From CAZVFX01 sp964626565 (GTDB lineage: Bacteria > Myxococcota_A > UBA9042 > CAIXZC01), in assembly GCA_964626565.1 (NCBI GenBank), contig CAZVFX010000063.1:1-42046 (forward strand): 42,046 nt of DNA, read 5' to 3'. Of the stretch, positions 23,567 to 31,624 are shown piece after piece. Numbering within the stretch: the stretch's first letter is position 1; the number at the start of each line of letters is the position of its first letter. The notes below the pieces were generated by a model. The model was not told the DNA's origin, ran no database searches, and saw only the letters and a program-made list of their open reading frames with translations. A program made the translations under genes and the position numbers.

Positions 23567-25201
23567 TCAGATCCATGGAATCGGTAGTGAGCGCACTATC
23601 TCTTTCACCTCGGTCTTCGCACTGCTGAAGTCGGCTGCATTCTGCACCTGCCGCACATAGACGTTCATGACCGGGAAGCGGAAGGTCTCCCAGGCCAGTG
23701 GCAGCGACGGCTCGGACGCGGCGGTGGGGCCGTACGCGGAATCGAGCCGGTACCATCCCACCGACTCGCTGAAGTTCCCCTCGATCTCCTCGAACAGCGG
23801 GAGCACCAGGAAGACCTTGGCGGCTCCCCCGGCCGGCCATTCGAAGCTGTTCATTTCGGTCACTTGAGCTTGCTGGAGCAAAGGCTCACCCGGTTCGGCC
23901 CCCAGATGCAGGAAGTATGATGCGAAGTCGGAATCAGGCACGGACGGCACAAGGAACGGAGTGGCGGGCGGCAGCTCCCGCCCGCAGTAGAACGACAAGG
24001 CGGTGAAGTACTTGTCGTAGCGGGTGACAACCAGATCCCCGGGCTTCAATTGTTCGCCCAAATGGGCGCATACTGCGCCAACGTCGCTGCCCATTTCGAG
24101 CCGGGTAGGCCGTTGAAGGTAGCGCACATCGAGTAGCGTCATCTGGGTTGCAATCGCGCCGATTGCGATGGCCAGCGCGCCGCGGGTGGCCCACCGGTTT
24201 ACCGGGGCTCTCAGCACGCCGGTCAGCCCGTGCGCAGCCAGCAGGTAAAGTGCGGGTGCTGCGGGAAGCATGTGGACATAAGAAAAACGGCCTTTGCCGA
24301 GCCACATCGCGACCAGGAGAGCGAAGGGCGCCAGCAGCGCCCACAGCCCCAGTGTGACCATCCTTCGTGTATCGTGCTCGAGCATCAAGAGCAGGCCGGC
24401 TGCGGTGAGGGCAACAAAAAGATGAGCAGGCCACCCCTCGCCGGTGCCCAGGTGCCCGAACAGCTCGAGGAAGAACCCCGGGGCCGGGGCGTACGGCTGC
24501 AGGCTGAAGTAGTCGTGGAGTACCCGGTAGCGCTGGTGAGCGGAGAGGATCTCGATCACCTGGATGGCCAGGGGGACAGCGACGGCCGGGACGTATGCCA
24601 TGAAGGCGCGGCGCGTGGGCAGCCGTTGCAGGATGTCGGGCCTCAGTTGGGAGAGCCAGCGTGTCCCGATCCAAACTACCGCGTAGGGATGGCAAAGAAG
24701 CGCTAGCGCGTCTGCGACAGCCAGGGCCGCCACCTTGCGCCTGCCGGCATCCCAATACAGGTCGACAACCAGCCCGGCGGTGAGAAAGAGCTGGAGGCCG
24801 GCGTAGAGGCGCGCTTCCTGAGAAGCGGCGATGAGAGGCATGGAGAGGGCTGTGAGCAGGGCCGCGATGGCACCCTCAAGCCATCGTCCGCGGCGGGCCG
24901 CAGCCAGATAGATAACCGGTGCGAGCAGTGAGCCGGCCAGGACAGCCAGTCCACGAACGACCCCGGGGGCCGGCGACAGCCCCAGGAGGTGGCACATCCG
25001 GTGGTAAAAGAAACCGACGAAATCTCCGGCGCTAAACAGTAGATTGTCTGTGACGCCGCCCCGATATGCGTAGACAAATTCCTGGATTTCAGCGATCCAG
25101 AGAGGTTTAAGGGTCAGATTGTAGAGGCGCAACGCGACCGAAAGCGCGAGAAAGGCGAAGGCTCCTCCCCAGAACCACCATTTTGCGGGCTTAGTCTCCA
25201 C
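23567..25201 (-). CDS. Polytopic GT-C-like membrane glycosyltransferase candidate
   Basis: A 544-residue protein with about nine to eleven hydrophobic helices in the first 350 residues and a soluble C-terminal domain. The architecture, with an acidic pair in the first external loop (LWIAEIQEF, about residues 35-43), is that of GT39/ArnT/PMT-type enzymes, which use polyprenyl-phosphate sugars and modify targets on the outer face of the membrane. The motif is weak, so exact activity and substrate are unknown. Start codon GTG at 25201; the first codons overlap the symporter gene by 11 bp. It is the last gene of the minus-strand group and is convergent with the bS22-like gene. Confidence 0.7.
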   Translation of the reverse strand: METKPAKWWFWGGAFAFLALSVALRLYNLTLKPLWIAEIQEFVYAYRGGVTDNLLFSAGDFVGFFYHRMCHLLGLSPAPGVVRGLAVLAGSLLAPVIYLAAARRGRWLEGAIAALLTALSMPLIAASQEARLYAGLQLFLTAGLVVDLYWDAGRRKVAALAVADALALLCHPYAVVWIGTRWLSQLRPDILQRLPTRRAFMAYVPAVAVPLAIQVIEILSAHQRYRVLHDYFSLQPYAPAPGFFLELFGHLGTGEGWPAHLFVALTAAGLLLMLEHDTRRMVTLGLWALLAPFALLVAMWLGKGRFSYVHMLPAAPALYLLAAHGLTGVLRAPVNRWATRGALAIAIGAIATQMTLLDVRYLQRPTRLEMGSDVGAVCAHLGEQLKPGDLVVTRYDKYFTALSFYCGRELPPATPFLVPSVPDSDFASYFLHLGAEPGEPLLQQAQVTEMNSFEWPAGGAAKVFLVLPLFEEIEGNFSESVGWYRLDSAYGPTAASEPSLPLAWETFRFPVMNVYVRQVQNAADFSSAKTEVKEIVRSLPIPWI

Positions 25202-26717
25202 GCGCCTCGCCCCGGGAACTCTGGGTCATGAGACTGACCACCACTGCGCCTGTGACGCTGGCAACGCAGGCGGGGATCAACTCGAAGACACCGGAATAGA
25301 GCCCGCTGTCGATGCCGGACAGGGCTGCAGACACTGGGGGTAGGTGCCACAGTATCACGGTCGCAGGCCCGAGTATCATTGACGCCAGTGCCCCCCACCT
25401 CGTGAACGGTTTCCAGTACAGTGAGAGTAGCACTATCGGGGTAAATGCCGACCCCAGCGCGCCCCACGCGAAGAGCACGAAAGTGTAGATCAGCTTAATC
25501 TCCTGCATGGCAATGGCCGCGGCGATCACGGTGATGGCCGCGATGACGCCCCGAGTGGACCAGACCAGCCCCTTCTGACTCAGGCGAGAGGGCCGGATGC
25601 GGAGCCACAGATCGTTGACCAGCGCAGTTGCGGCATAGATAAGTTGACTGTCCGCGGTAGACATGATGGCGGCGCTCACCGCGGCCAGCACTAACCCGGC
25701 GATAATCGGGTGCAACTCTGTAGTGGCAAAGAGGGAGATGATACCCTCCGCAGCCTTCTGGGAGGTGATGCACACCCCGGCGTCGGTACAGAGAGAAGCG
25801 TCAAGGGGATAGAGCCCTCGGCACGCCACGCCCAGGAGAGCCGAACCGAACAGAGCAACGGTGCCCCACGCCACCGATATGTAGGCGGCTCGTTTCGCCT
25901 CTTTATCGTCACGGACCGTGATGTAGCGGATGACCATGTGGGGCATACCCTGATAGCCCAGCCCTACCGACAGTTGGCTGAAAACGAACCCTCCGGCTCC
26001 CCAGGCGAGCAGGTCGGTGGCGGGAAAGAGGGCCTGCTGGGCCTGCAATGTCGCCCACACCTCTGCCGGCCCGCCCGCGGCCACCACCGCATAGGCCGGC
26101 ATGGCGACCATGACGAACAGCATCATCACTCCCTGGAGCGCGTCGGTCCAGCACACCGCTGCGTACCCGCCCATGAAGATGTAGATGCCCACAACAGCCG
26201 CGCCGATGAGCACACCCATTTCGTAGGTGGTGTCCGCGCCCAGCACGTTCATGTCGTCCAGCAGGCGGCCGGCGCCGGTAAACTGGGCGACTATGTAGAC
26301 GCCCAGGAAGAAGGTGATTATCACCGCGGAGACCTTCCGCAGGATTTTGGTGTCATCGTTGAGGCGGGCTTCGATAAAGTCCGACAAGGTCACTGCACCC
26401 AGGCGGTCAGATTCCCTTCGTAATTGCCGGATCACGAACAATCCGTTGCCGATGAATCCCAACACGCACCCCGCCGCGGCCCACAATGCGGGGAGGCCGA
26501 ACCAGTAGCCCAGCCCGGAGAGCCCCAGGATCGCCCAGGCGCTTTCCGCGCTGGCTGCGGAGCTGAGAGCCGTGGTCCACGCGCCCAGCGATTTGTCCGC
26601 AGAAATGAAGCCGGCAAAGCTCTTGGAGTGCTTACGATCGCCCAGGTAGCCGATCACAAGCAGTAGCACCAGGTAGCCCACAAAGGTGGCCACCATTGAT
26701 AGTTGGTAGGTTCCCAC
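25191..26717 (-). CDS. putP: Sodium:solute symporter, PutP-like
   Basis: A 508-residue member of the sodium:solute symporter family (SSS), closest in appearance to the Na+/L-proline symporter PutP. About 13 helices are visible. Family markers include SAASAESAWAILGLSG near the N-terminus (the Na+ site region), LGYQGMPHMVIRY, and the signature SAAIMSTADSQLIYAATALVNDL. Substrate cannot be fixed from sequence alone; pantothenate or another amino acid are alternatives. Start GTG at 26717 with GGAGGGAGG upstream. It overlaps the GT-C gene and lies 30 nt after the lipoprotein gene, so they are probably co-transcribed. Confidence 0.88.
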   Translation of the reverse strand: MGTYQLSMVATFVGYLVLLLVIGYLGDRKHSKSFAGFISADKSLGAWTTALSSAASAESAWAILGLSGLGYWFGLPALWAAAGCVLGFIGNGLFVIRQLRRESDRLGAVTLSDFIEARLNDDTKILRKVSAVIITFFLGVYIVAQFTGAGRLLDDMNVLGADTTYEMGVLIGAAVVGIYIFMGGYAAVCWTDALQGVMMLFVMVAMPAYAVVAAGGPAEVWATLQAQQALFPATDLLAWGAGGFVFSQLSVGLGYQGMPHMVIRYITVRDDKEAKRAAYISVAWGTVALFGSALLGVACRGLYPLDASLCTDAGVCITSQKAAEGIISLFATTELHPIIAGLVLAAVSAAIMSTADSQLIYAATALVNDLWLRIRPSRLSQKGLVWSTRGVIAAITVIAAAIAMQEIKLIYTFVLFAWGALGSAFTPIVLLSLYWKPFTRWGALASMILGPATVILWHLPPVSAALSGIDSGLYSGVFELIPACVASVTGAVVVSLMTQSSRGEARGD

Positions 26718-26747
26718 GCCGTAGCCTCCCTCCGGATAGGGTTACCT

Positions 26748-27386
26748 TCAGTTGCGTCGGCACGCGATTGAAGGCGTTTGACCGTCCAGTTCACACAGGA
26801 CGGCCAGCTCGTTGCATTCGAGCTTCACTTCCCCGGAGGTTGCATCTCCGACGGGAAGGGTACATCGGGCTGCGAAACCGAAGCCGTCCCAGGCATAGAG
26901 CAGCAAGTACAACTTGCCGTCCAGGCGCTCCAGGGTGACAACCGGGTCGCGGCCATCTCGTCCTTGCCCAGGCACTGCGAAGTGCAGCAACTCCCCACTC
27001 ATCCTGCTCCCCCGCCACTTGGGTACGATGCCTGTCGGGGCCACGCCATAGACGTGCAGTCGATGGTGCGCGGTGCCGGGCGGCGCCCACTGCAGCAGCA
27101 CCTCGAGTTTTCCATCCCCGTCAACGTCCGCCAACGCGGCTTCGCTGACTCCCCTGGCTTCGGCCAACAGCGTCTGCCGGCTACAAATATAGATGGTTTC
27201 CCCACGGCGTTCCAGCATCAATTCCTGCGGCGGGTCTTGCTGTCCGCTGACGCACGGCGCCACCCTGGCGGCCGGCGGAGCCGAGCCGGAGTTTCCGGCG
27301 CACCCGCTTGCCAGCGGTGGGAGGGCAGGTAGTAGCAGGAGGCAGGCGAGACCAAGGGCAGAAGTGTGAGAGGCTCTCACCGGCAT
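26748..27386 (-). CDS. Lipoprotein with FG-GAP-like calcium loop
   Basis: A 212-residue protein with a signal peptide ending PLASGC (Cys29) and a mature domain with DVDGDGKLE (87-95), the calcium-binding loop of FG-GAP/VCBS beta-propeller repeats. Only one clear repeat is seen, so it may be a fragment of a propeller or a variant fold. Several Cys residues (44, 68 and the C-terminal ECNELAVLC) suggest disulfides. Function is unknown. The start is uncertain: ATG 27386 overlaps the upstream stop by 10 bp; ATG 27401 and GTG 27380 are also possible and none has a good Shine-Dalgarno site, which suggests translational coupling. Confidence 0.65.
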   Translation of the reverse strand: MPVRASHTSALGLACLLLLPALPPLASGCAGNSGSAPPAARVAPCVSGQQDPPQELMLERRGETIYICSRQTLLAEARGVSEAALADVDGDGKLEVLLQWAPPGTAHHRLHVYGVAPTGIVPKWRGSRMSGELLHFAVPGQGRDGRDPVVTLERLDGKLYLLLYAWDGFGFAARCTLPVGDATSGEVKLECNELAVLCELDGQTPSIACRRN

Positions 27387-28822
27387 TCGTGGTGGGGCCA
27401 TAGGGCTGAGAAAAAACCTGTTGGGAGGAGTGCACAGGAGAGGCAACTGTTGTTGGTAACGGGTACGGGATCTCCCAGGCTGTGTCCCACCGGCAACGTG
27501 GTGCAGGTGAGTCCAGCAGGGCCGAGGCGGGAGCATTGGACCATCAGGCCGGCCGGAGAGGCCGAAGACGACAGAATGTTGCGTTCATCGAAATAGGTGC
27601 CGATGTTCAGAATGCCAAGGCCGGAATCCGACGTCGCCACGCCGCGTGCGATGCCGGAATCGGTGCCCAGCACCAGAGGCAGACCGGCGTCGATGAGGTC
27701 TTTCAGCACGTTGCTTCGTTGCGCCAGGCCTTCCGCATCTACGGAATCGGGCCAATGGAGAAAAACGACCAACACCGCATCTGCGGACTCCATGGCCGAG
27801 ATCTCTTCTTCGAGCAATTCAGCGATTTTGCCGGGCTGGACGTCCGGCAGGGTCGGGCAGAAGGCACCTTCTCCCTCACGCACGCGATAGGTGAGCAGGC
27901 GGGCGAATACGCGGTCGCGCACCTTGAGCACCGCGCGCGGTTCTCTTGCCAGGCCCACCTCCGGGCCGTAGCCGAACGGGCGCATGCCGGTGGCTCTCAC
28001 CGTGTCTACCAGCCAGGCCAATTCCTCGTTGCTGGGGCAGTTAGTGAGAGCAGCCAGATCGATGAGCACGGGGTCGGGCCTTGGAAAGGCGGCCACGGCA
28101 GCCCCTACGGAGACGAGCGCCCGTTCCATGGAGTGAAGCGAGCCGCTGGGGACCAACAGGTTCTGGAGCGGTGCGACCAGCCAGCCGGAAAACGCGATGC
28201 CGTTCCAGGCCGCCTGCCGAGCAGGCCTGGCCCCTGCGGTCTCCCTCAGTTCCATAACATCGAGCAGCGTGTCGGAGACGTTGAGTGCGGGCAGCACCGT
28301 GAGGAATGGGAGAACGTCGTCGCCCTCCATGCGATTGCCTTGCTGGTCGAAGGGGCCGGCCGCCACCGTTGCGCATGGTTTCAGTTGCTCAGCGGACACC
28401 AGGCGCAGTGAGCAAGGGTTTTCTGAGAGCACGCCGCACACTTCGTCGTCGCCGTTGATGGCACCTCCATATTCATAGCCGCACTTATCGCCGGCTGCGG
28501 CTGCAGCCAGGGGCAGATCCCCTCGATTCAGGGCGGAACGCGGATGGAGGAATGAGCAGGGAACCGATTGGGCGGAGTGCACCAGGTAGAAGGGCTTTGC
28601 GGCATCAGTGTATTTGAGCCTCAGGTCTGCGGCTGCGAGGCCGCACTGTTTGCCCTGGTTCTCGGTGATTTCGCATTGGGCAGGCGGCCGGGGAGGTTTC
28701 AGGGGCGAGCCGTCGGCTGCCCGTCGGGAGACGGTGTGGAACAAGAAAGCGAAGATTACACACAGCCAGAGGTGGATGACAAAGATCTCGAGGAATTGCG
28801 TGAATTTGTTACTCTTCGCCAT
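27377..28822 (-). CDS. Membrane-anchored, degenerate CapA-like protein
   Basis: A 481-residue protein with one N-terminal transmembrane helix (about 12-34) and a large extracytoplasmic part. The C-terminal half resembles the CapA/PGA_cap metallophosphatase-like fold (capsule poly-gamma-glutamate synthesis): ADAVLVVFLHWPDSV (about 347-361), LIDAGLPLVLGTDSGIARGV and ILNIGTYF match the order of CapA's LHWG, DAGADxVxGHHPH and SLGNF segments. The metal-binding HHPH is replaced by TDSG, so catalysis of the usual kind is doubtful. There are about a dozen Cys residues, many in pairs. The assignment is by eye and could be only a fold analogy. ATG 28822 is chosen; it overlaps the preceding gene by 14 bp. 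Confidence 0.55.
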   Translation of the reverse strand: MAKSNKFTQFLEIFVIHLWLCVIFAFLFHTVSRRAADGSPLKPPRPPAQCEITENQGKQCGLAAADLRLKYTDAAKPFYLVHSAQSVPCSFLHPRSALNRGDLPLAAAAAGDKCGYEYGGAINGDDEVCGVLSENPCSLRLVSAEQLKPCATVAAGPFDQQGNRMEGDDVLPFLTVLPALNVSDTLLDVMELRETAGARPARQAAWNGIAFSGWLVAPLQNLLVPSGSLHSMERALVSVGAAVAAFPRPDPVLIDLAALTNCPSNEELAWLVDTVRATGMRPFGYGPEVGLAREPRAVLKVRDRVFARLLTYRVREGEGAFCPTLPDVQPGKIAELLEEEISAMESADAVLVVFLHWPDSVDAEGLAQRSNVLKDLIDAGLPLVLGTDSGIARGVATSDSGLGILNIGTYFDERNILSSSASPAGLMVQCSRLGPAGLTCTTLPVGHSLGDPVPVTNNSCLSCALLPTGFFSALWPHHECR

Positions 28823-29384
28823 CCCCGCCCCCGTCCGTCTCGTACTGCTGCACCTCATTGAGGTAGCGCCGGGCCCGGGCGATGTCGGAAGCGCTCACCA
28901 GCGAGGAGCTGGCCGACACGTAGTTTCGGGCGCGGGTGAGGACAAGAAGAGAGAGACCGCCGACGAACAGCCGCACCGCAAAGCCCAGAGCCAGCAGAAC
29001 CGCGACCCCGTTTACCCGGGCCAGGTGGGCAGCGACTTCCTGTCGCCAATCGGGAGAAACCAGGCCTGAAGCCATGGTCGAGTGGCTATAGAGTCCCAGG
29101 TCCACCAGCGCGCCGATGAGGGCCACCAGCAAGGCAACGAGACCCATTCGGCGGAGCCACGTCCATACTCGGATGCGAAAAAAGGCACGGTCCCAGCGGT
29201 TTTCAAGGTCGGGAAGGAGCAGTGGAATTACCGGGCCCGCTCTCGAAAAGCGGCCGAGCAGGAAGATGCCGTTTACCAGGTGGCCCAAGTTAGCCGCGAC
29301 AACCCAGACGAAGGCCAAAAAGGCCAATCTGCCCCAAAGCCCTTCGGGGCTGAGCAAAGCGAGATATGGTGCCACTGTTTCCAT
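28809..29384 (-). CDS. Small integral membrane protein of unknown family
   Basis: A 191-residue protein with three or four hydrophobic segments (about 17-45, 79-100 and 124-148), a basic loop (RWDRAFFRIRVWTWLRR) and a charged C-terminal tail ending TDGGGDGEE. I do not recognise the family; three helices and size recall MotA/TolQ-type proteins, but no signature supports that. It is the first gene of the five-gene minus-strand group and lies 150 bp downstream of atpE. No good Shine-Dalgarno site precedes ATG 29384. Its 3' end overlaps the CapA-like gene. Confidence 0.7.
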   Translation of the reverse strand: METVAPYLALLSPEGLWGRLAFLAFVWVVAANLGHLVNGIFLLGRFSRAGPVIPLLLPDLENRWDRAFFRIRVWTWLRRMGLVALLVALIGALVDLGLYSHSTMASGLVSPDWRQEVAAHLARVNGVAVLLALGFAVRLFVGGLSLLVLTRARNYVSASSSLVSASDIARARRYLNEVQQYETDGGGDGEE

Positions 29385-29501
29385 TTGTTTTCGTCCGCTC
29401 TGCCCTAGAACGGGCTACTTCGTCCGCGTCCGTGCAGAGACAATTCTTGGAATATTGTGGCATGAACTGCGACGTGTAGCAACAAAGATTAAAGGACCAG
29501 G

Positions 29502-29517
29502 CCCGAAAGGATTCGGG
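29502..29517 (-). terminator. Hairpin after atpE
   Basis: CCCGAA (29502-29507) and TTCGGG (29512-29517) form a perfect 6-bp stem with a 4-nt loop, 17 nt beyond the atpE stop on the minus strand. The U-rich stretch (CTTTAATCTTT) begins about 7 nt after the stem, so as an intrinsic terminator it is weak. The 150-bp gap contains nothing else recognisable. Confidence 0.35.
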
Positions 29518-29534
29518 GTGCCGGTCGGTCTGTT

Positions 29535-29936
29535 CTAGCCCAGGCCCATCAACTTGCCGATCTGGCCGGAAAGAACGAAGGAGATGATGAGGGCGTAGAT
29601 GACCAGCGATTCGATAAGGGCCAGCGCCAGAATCATGGGGGCGAGAATCTTGCCCGAGGCATCGGGGTTGCGGGCGATGCCGGTGAGTGCGGCGGCAGCC
29701 GCCTTACCCTGGCCGAGCGCTCCGCCGAAGGCCGCAATGGCAATGCCGAAGCCGGCCGCCAGGGCGAGGTACATGCCTACCGAGGAGGCGTTGTCGGCTC
29801 CTGCTGCTGCGACGGCTCCCTTTGCTGCCTCACCCGCGTCGCCGCTCTTCTCCGCCAGGGCGGTGAGAGGCGCCAGGATTCCGGAAACCAGAAAAAGTGT
29901 GACGCCCCAGTACACCCTGCTCAACTGCTTCTTCAT
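29535..29936 (-). CDS. atpE: ATP synthase subunit c, with N-terminal signal-like extension
   Basis: The c-subunit forms the rotor ring of F-type ATP synthase. The 133-residue product is longer than usual (about 80): residues 1-28 look like a cleavable signal peptide (TALA/EKSG), followed by an Ala/Gly-rich linker and the two-helix hairpin. The loop RNPDASG is canonical. Glu109 in helix 2 is the ion-binding carboxylate. Gln76 (GQG, helix 1), Ser110 and Tyr114 match three further ligands of the Ilyobacter Na+ ring, with the same 33-residue Gln-Glu spacing; the Thr equivalent is Leu111. A strong AAGGAGG lies 6-12 nt before the ATG, as suits the most abundant F0 subunit. Gap to atpB 21 nt. Confidence 0.95.
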   Translation of the reverse strand: MKKQLSRVYWGVTLFLVSGILAPLTALAEKSGDAGEAAKGAVAAAGADNASSVGMYLALAAGFGIAIAAFGGALGQGKAAAAALTGIARNPDASGKILAPMILALALIESLVIYALIISFVLSGQIGKLMGLG

Positions 29937-29957
29937 AATAACCTCCTTGTCGTCGGA

Positions 29958-30839
29958 TCAATGTCCTTCTTCGTGTTCGACAGCCAGTGCGATATATACG
30001 ATGGACAGCAGGCAGAACACAAGCGTCTGCACCACCGCCACCACTAATCCCAGCGCCATAATGGGCAGAGGGACCAGCAGAAAACCAAATGAGAGAAAGA
30101 TGCCCAACACCTTGTGGTCTCCCATGATGTTGCCCATGAGACGAACAGCCAGCGAGCATGGCCGGACCAAGTGGCTGATGATCTCGATTACGAGCATGAG
30201 CAACATCAAGGGCAATGCATACCACTTGATAATGGGCCCCATGAAGTGCTTGAGATACGCGATACCGTTTTCTTTCAGACCGTAGTAGTGGGTTGCCACG
30301 AACACCACTCCGCCCAAAGCCAGGGTGGTGCTCAGCGTATCTGTGGGCGGAAGGAAGCCCGGAATCATACCCAGCAGGTTGGAGAACAGAATGAAAATCG
30401 CCAGCGTGCCGATGAGTGGGAAATAGCGACGGGCGTTCTTCTCTCCCATGATGCCGGTCATCAATCCCAGCACTGCCTCGGTGATACCTTCCATGATCGT
30501 GAAGGGAGTCAGCTTACGATCCGGAACCAGGGGCGGGTCCTTCCGGGTGCGGCGAAAGACGCTGAGAGCCAGAAGCGTGGCGACGGTGAAGACCACCAGG
30601 GCCATCACCATATGGGTGACGCGATTGGGCTCTTCGCCTGCAATGTAGCTCTTGTGTGGGGCGATGGTGGAATGGAGATTGTGGACGATACCGGGGAAGA
30701 ACTGGACCACCAGGCTCCAGTGCTCGCCGGCCGGTGTGTGTTCCGGCAGTGGGGCGTGAACATCAGGAATGAAGAAGGAGGACGCCATCAAGCCGACGAC
30801 AACCACCGCGACAAGAATGCCCTTGACCTTTCCGCTCAT
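29958..30839 (-). CDS. atpB: ATP synthase subunit a
   Basis: The stator subunit that carries the ion half-channels against the c-ring. The 293-residue product has a long N-terminal periplasmic segment after a first hydrophobic helix, then five or six helices. The essential Arg is in SLAVRLMGNIMGDH, and FSNLLGMIPGFLPPT plus the hydrophobic end YIALAVEHEEGH are typical. The stretch MSGKVKGILVAVVVVG might be a signal-anchor. It is preceded by atpI after 3 nt and followed by atpE. The F1 genes and atpF are not in the window. Confidence 0.96.
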   Translation of the reverse strand: MSGKVKGILVAVVVVGLMASSFFIPDVHAPLPEHTPAGEHWSLVVQFFPGIVHNLHSTIAPHKSYIAGEEPNRVTHMVMALVVFTVATLLALSVFRRTRKDPPLVPDRKLTPFTIMEGITEAVLGLMTGIMGEKNARRYFPLIGTLAIFILFSNLLGMIPGFLPPTDTLSTTLALGGVVFVATHYYGLKENGIAYLKHFMGPIIKWYALPLMLLMLVIEIISHLVRPCSLAVRLMGNIMGDHKVLGIFLSFGFLLVPLPIMALGLVVAVVQTLVFCLLSIVYIALAVEHEEGH

Positions 30840-30842
30840 GTA

Positions 30843-31226
30843 CTAGCTCTCCCCAAGCAGCGTGCGCTGGTACGCGACCCCGGCATACAATACCGACAAG
30901 ACCATCGTCGAAAACCCGATGAGCAGTCCGAGGACGTTCAAATTCAAGATCCAAACCAGCACGAAAACTATTCCGGCCACGATCGGCAGTTTGACCCCCA
31001 GAGCGATGGTGTAGAACATCCTGCTCCTCAGCGGTCCTGCTGCCAGGTTGGAGGCTGCGAGTGCGATAACCGCGAAATCGAGAGCTGATACGATGCCCCC
31101 TGCCGCAGCCCCGATAGCGCAGTCGACCCCGACGAATCCCAGAGTAGCAAGGACTGCCGCGGCGGCTAGAACTGCCTGCACCACGAGGGCTTTTTCGAAT
31201 ACGCTCTTAATCGCTCTGCCTCTCAA
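30843..31226 (-). CDS. atpI: ATP synthase subunit I (AtpI-type)
   Basis: A 127-residue protein of four hydrophobic helices, matching the ATP synthase I-chain family that helps assemble the c-ring. A short basic N-terminus precedes AVLAAAAVLATLGFVG. Conservation in this family is low; the call depends on topology and position immediately upstream of atpB. The likely start is TTG at 31226, inside the atpZ 3' end (20-bp overlap); no ATG is available in the N-terminal region, so the exact start is uncertain. Confidence 0.8.
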   Translation of the reverse strand: MRGRAIKSVFEKALVVQAVLAAAAVLATLGFVGVDCAIGAAAGGIVSALDFAVIALAASNLAAGPLRSRMFYTIALGVKLPIVAGIVFVLVWILNLNVLGLLIGFSTMVLSVLYAGVAYQRTLLGES

Positions 31227-31440
31227 TTCGTTTGAGCGCCCTGTAGAGACTCAGAAACCCTGCTGCGGACCCAACAACGATGAACACGATCATTCCCCAG
31301 GGGGCTGTGTCCAATTTGCCGTCAACGTAGTCCCCGATAAGGTAGCCCAGGCCCACAGCCAGGCCCAATTCGAGTCCTACCGACGACAGGGAGGCGGTGC
31401 GCTTGAGTCCGTTGCCGTAGCTTTTCCACTTGCTCACCCG
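31207..31440 (-). CDS. atpZ: AtpZ-type F0 assembly protein
   Basis: A short two-helix membrane protein of the ATPase gene 1/AtpZ family, which with AtpI helps assemble the ATP synthase membrane sector. Visible are SSVGLELGLAVGLGYLIGDYVDGKLDTAPWG and a second helix ending YRALKRIERQSD; a two-helix hairpin with a conserved Gly/Asp loop fits the family. The GTG at 31440 (GGAG 7 nt upstream) gives 77 residues, near the family norm. TTG 31536 and ATG 31512 would add 24-32 residues of unusual basic sequence, without a good ribosome-binding site. First gene of the F0 group. Confidence 0.75.
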   Translation of the reverse strand, partial: RVSKWKSYGNGLKRTASLSSVGLELGLAVGLGYLIGDYVDGKLDTAPWGMIVFIVVGSAAGFLSLYRALKRIERQSD

Positions 31441-31507
31441 GTCCGTCGCTCCGCCAGAGGCCAACTGCCGTTTCCAAGTTTTCAACGCCAAACTGCGTCG
31501 GCCGAAA

Positions 31508-31536
31508 GACATAGCAGATCCATTGCATGCGGTCAA
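31508..31536 (-). promoter_or_regulatory. Possible promoter of the F0 group
   Basis: On the minus strand, TTGACC (31536-31531) and TATGTC (31513-31508) are 17 nt apart, 5/6 and 3/6 matches to sigma70 elements. If real, transcription would start near 31501 and the AtpZ start would have to be the GTG at 31440. Confidence 0.3.
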
Positions 31537-31559
31537 GGATTGCGATGGGTTTTCCTACC

Positions 31560-31588
31560 TTGACTCGTGGACACAATGCTGCTATTTC
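31560..31588 (+). promoter_or_regulatory. Probable promoter of the phosphohexomutase operon
   Basis: TTGACT (31560-31565) and TATTTC (31583-31588) are 17 nt apart, 5/6 and 3/6 matches to sigma70 elements, about 36 nt before the phosphohexomutase ATG in the divergent gap between it and the F0 group. Confidence 0.4.
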
Positions 31589-31624
31589 AGTAGGGCCGGT
31601 TAGGCCTGATCCTCCGAGAGTCGG

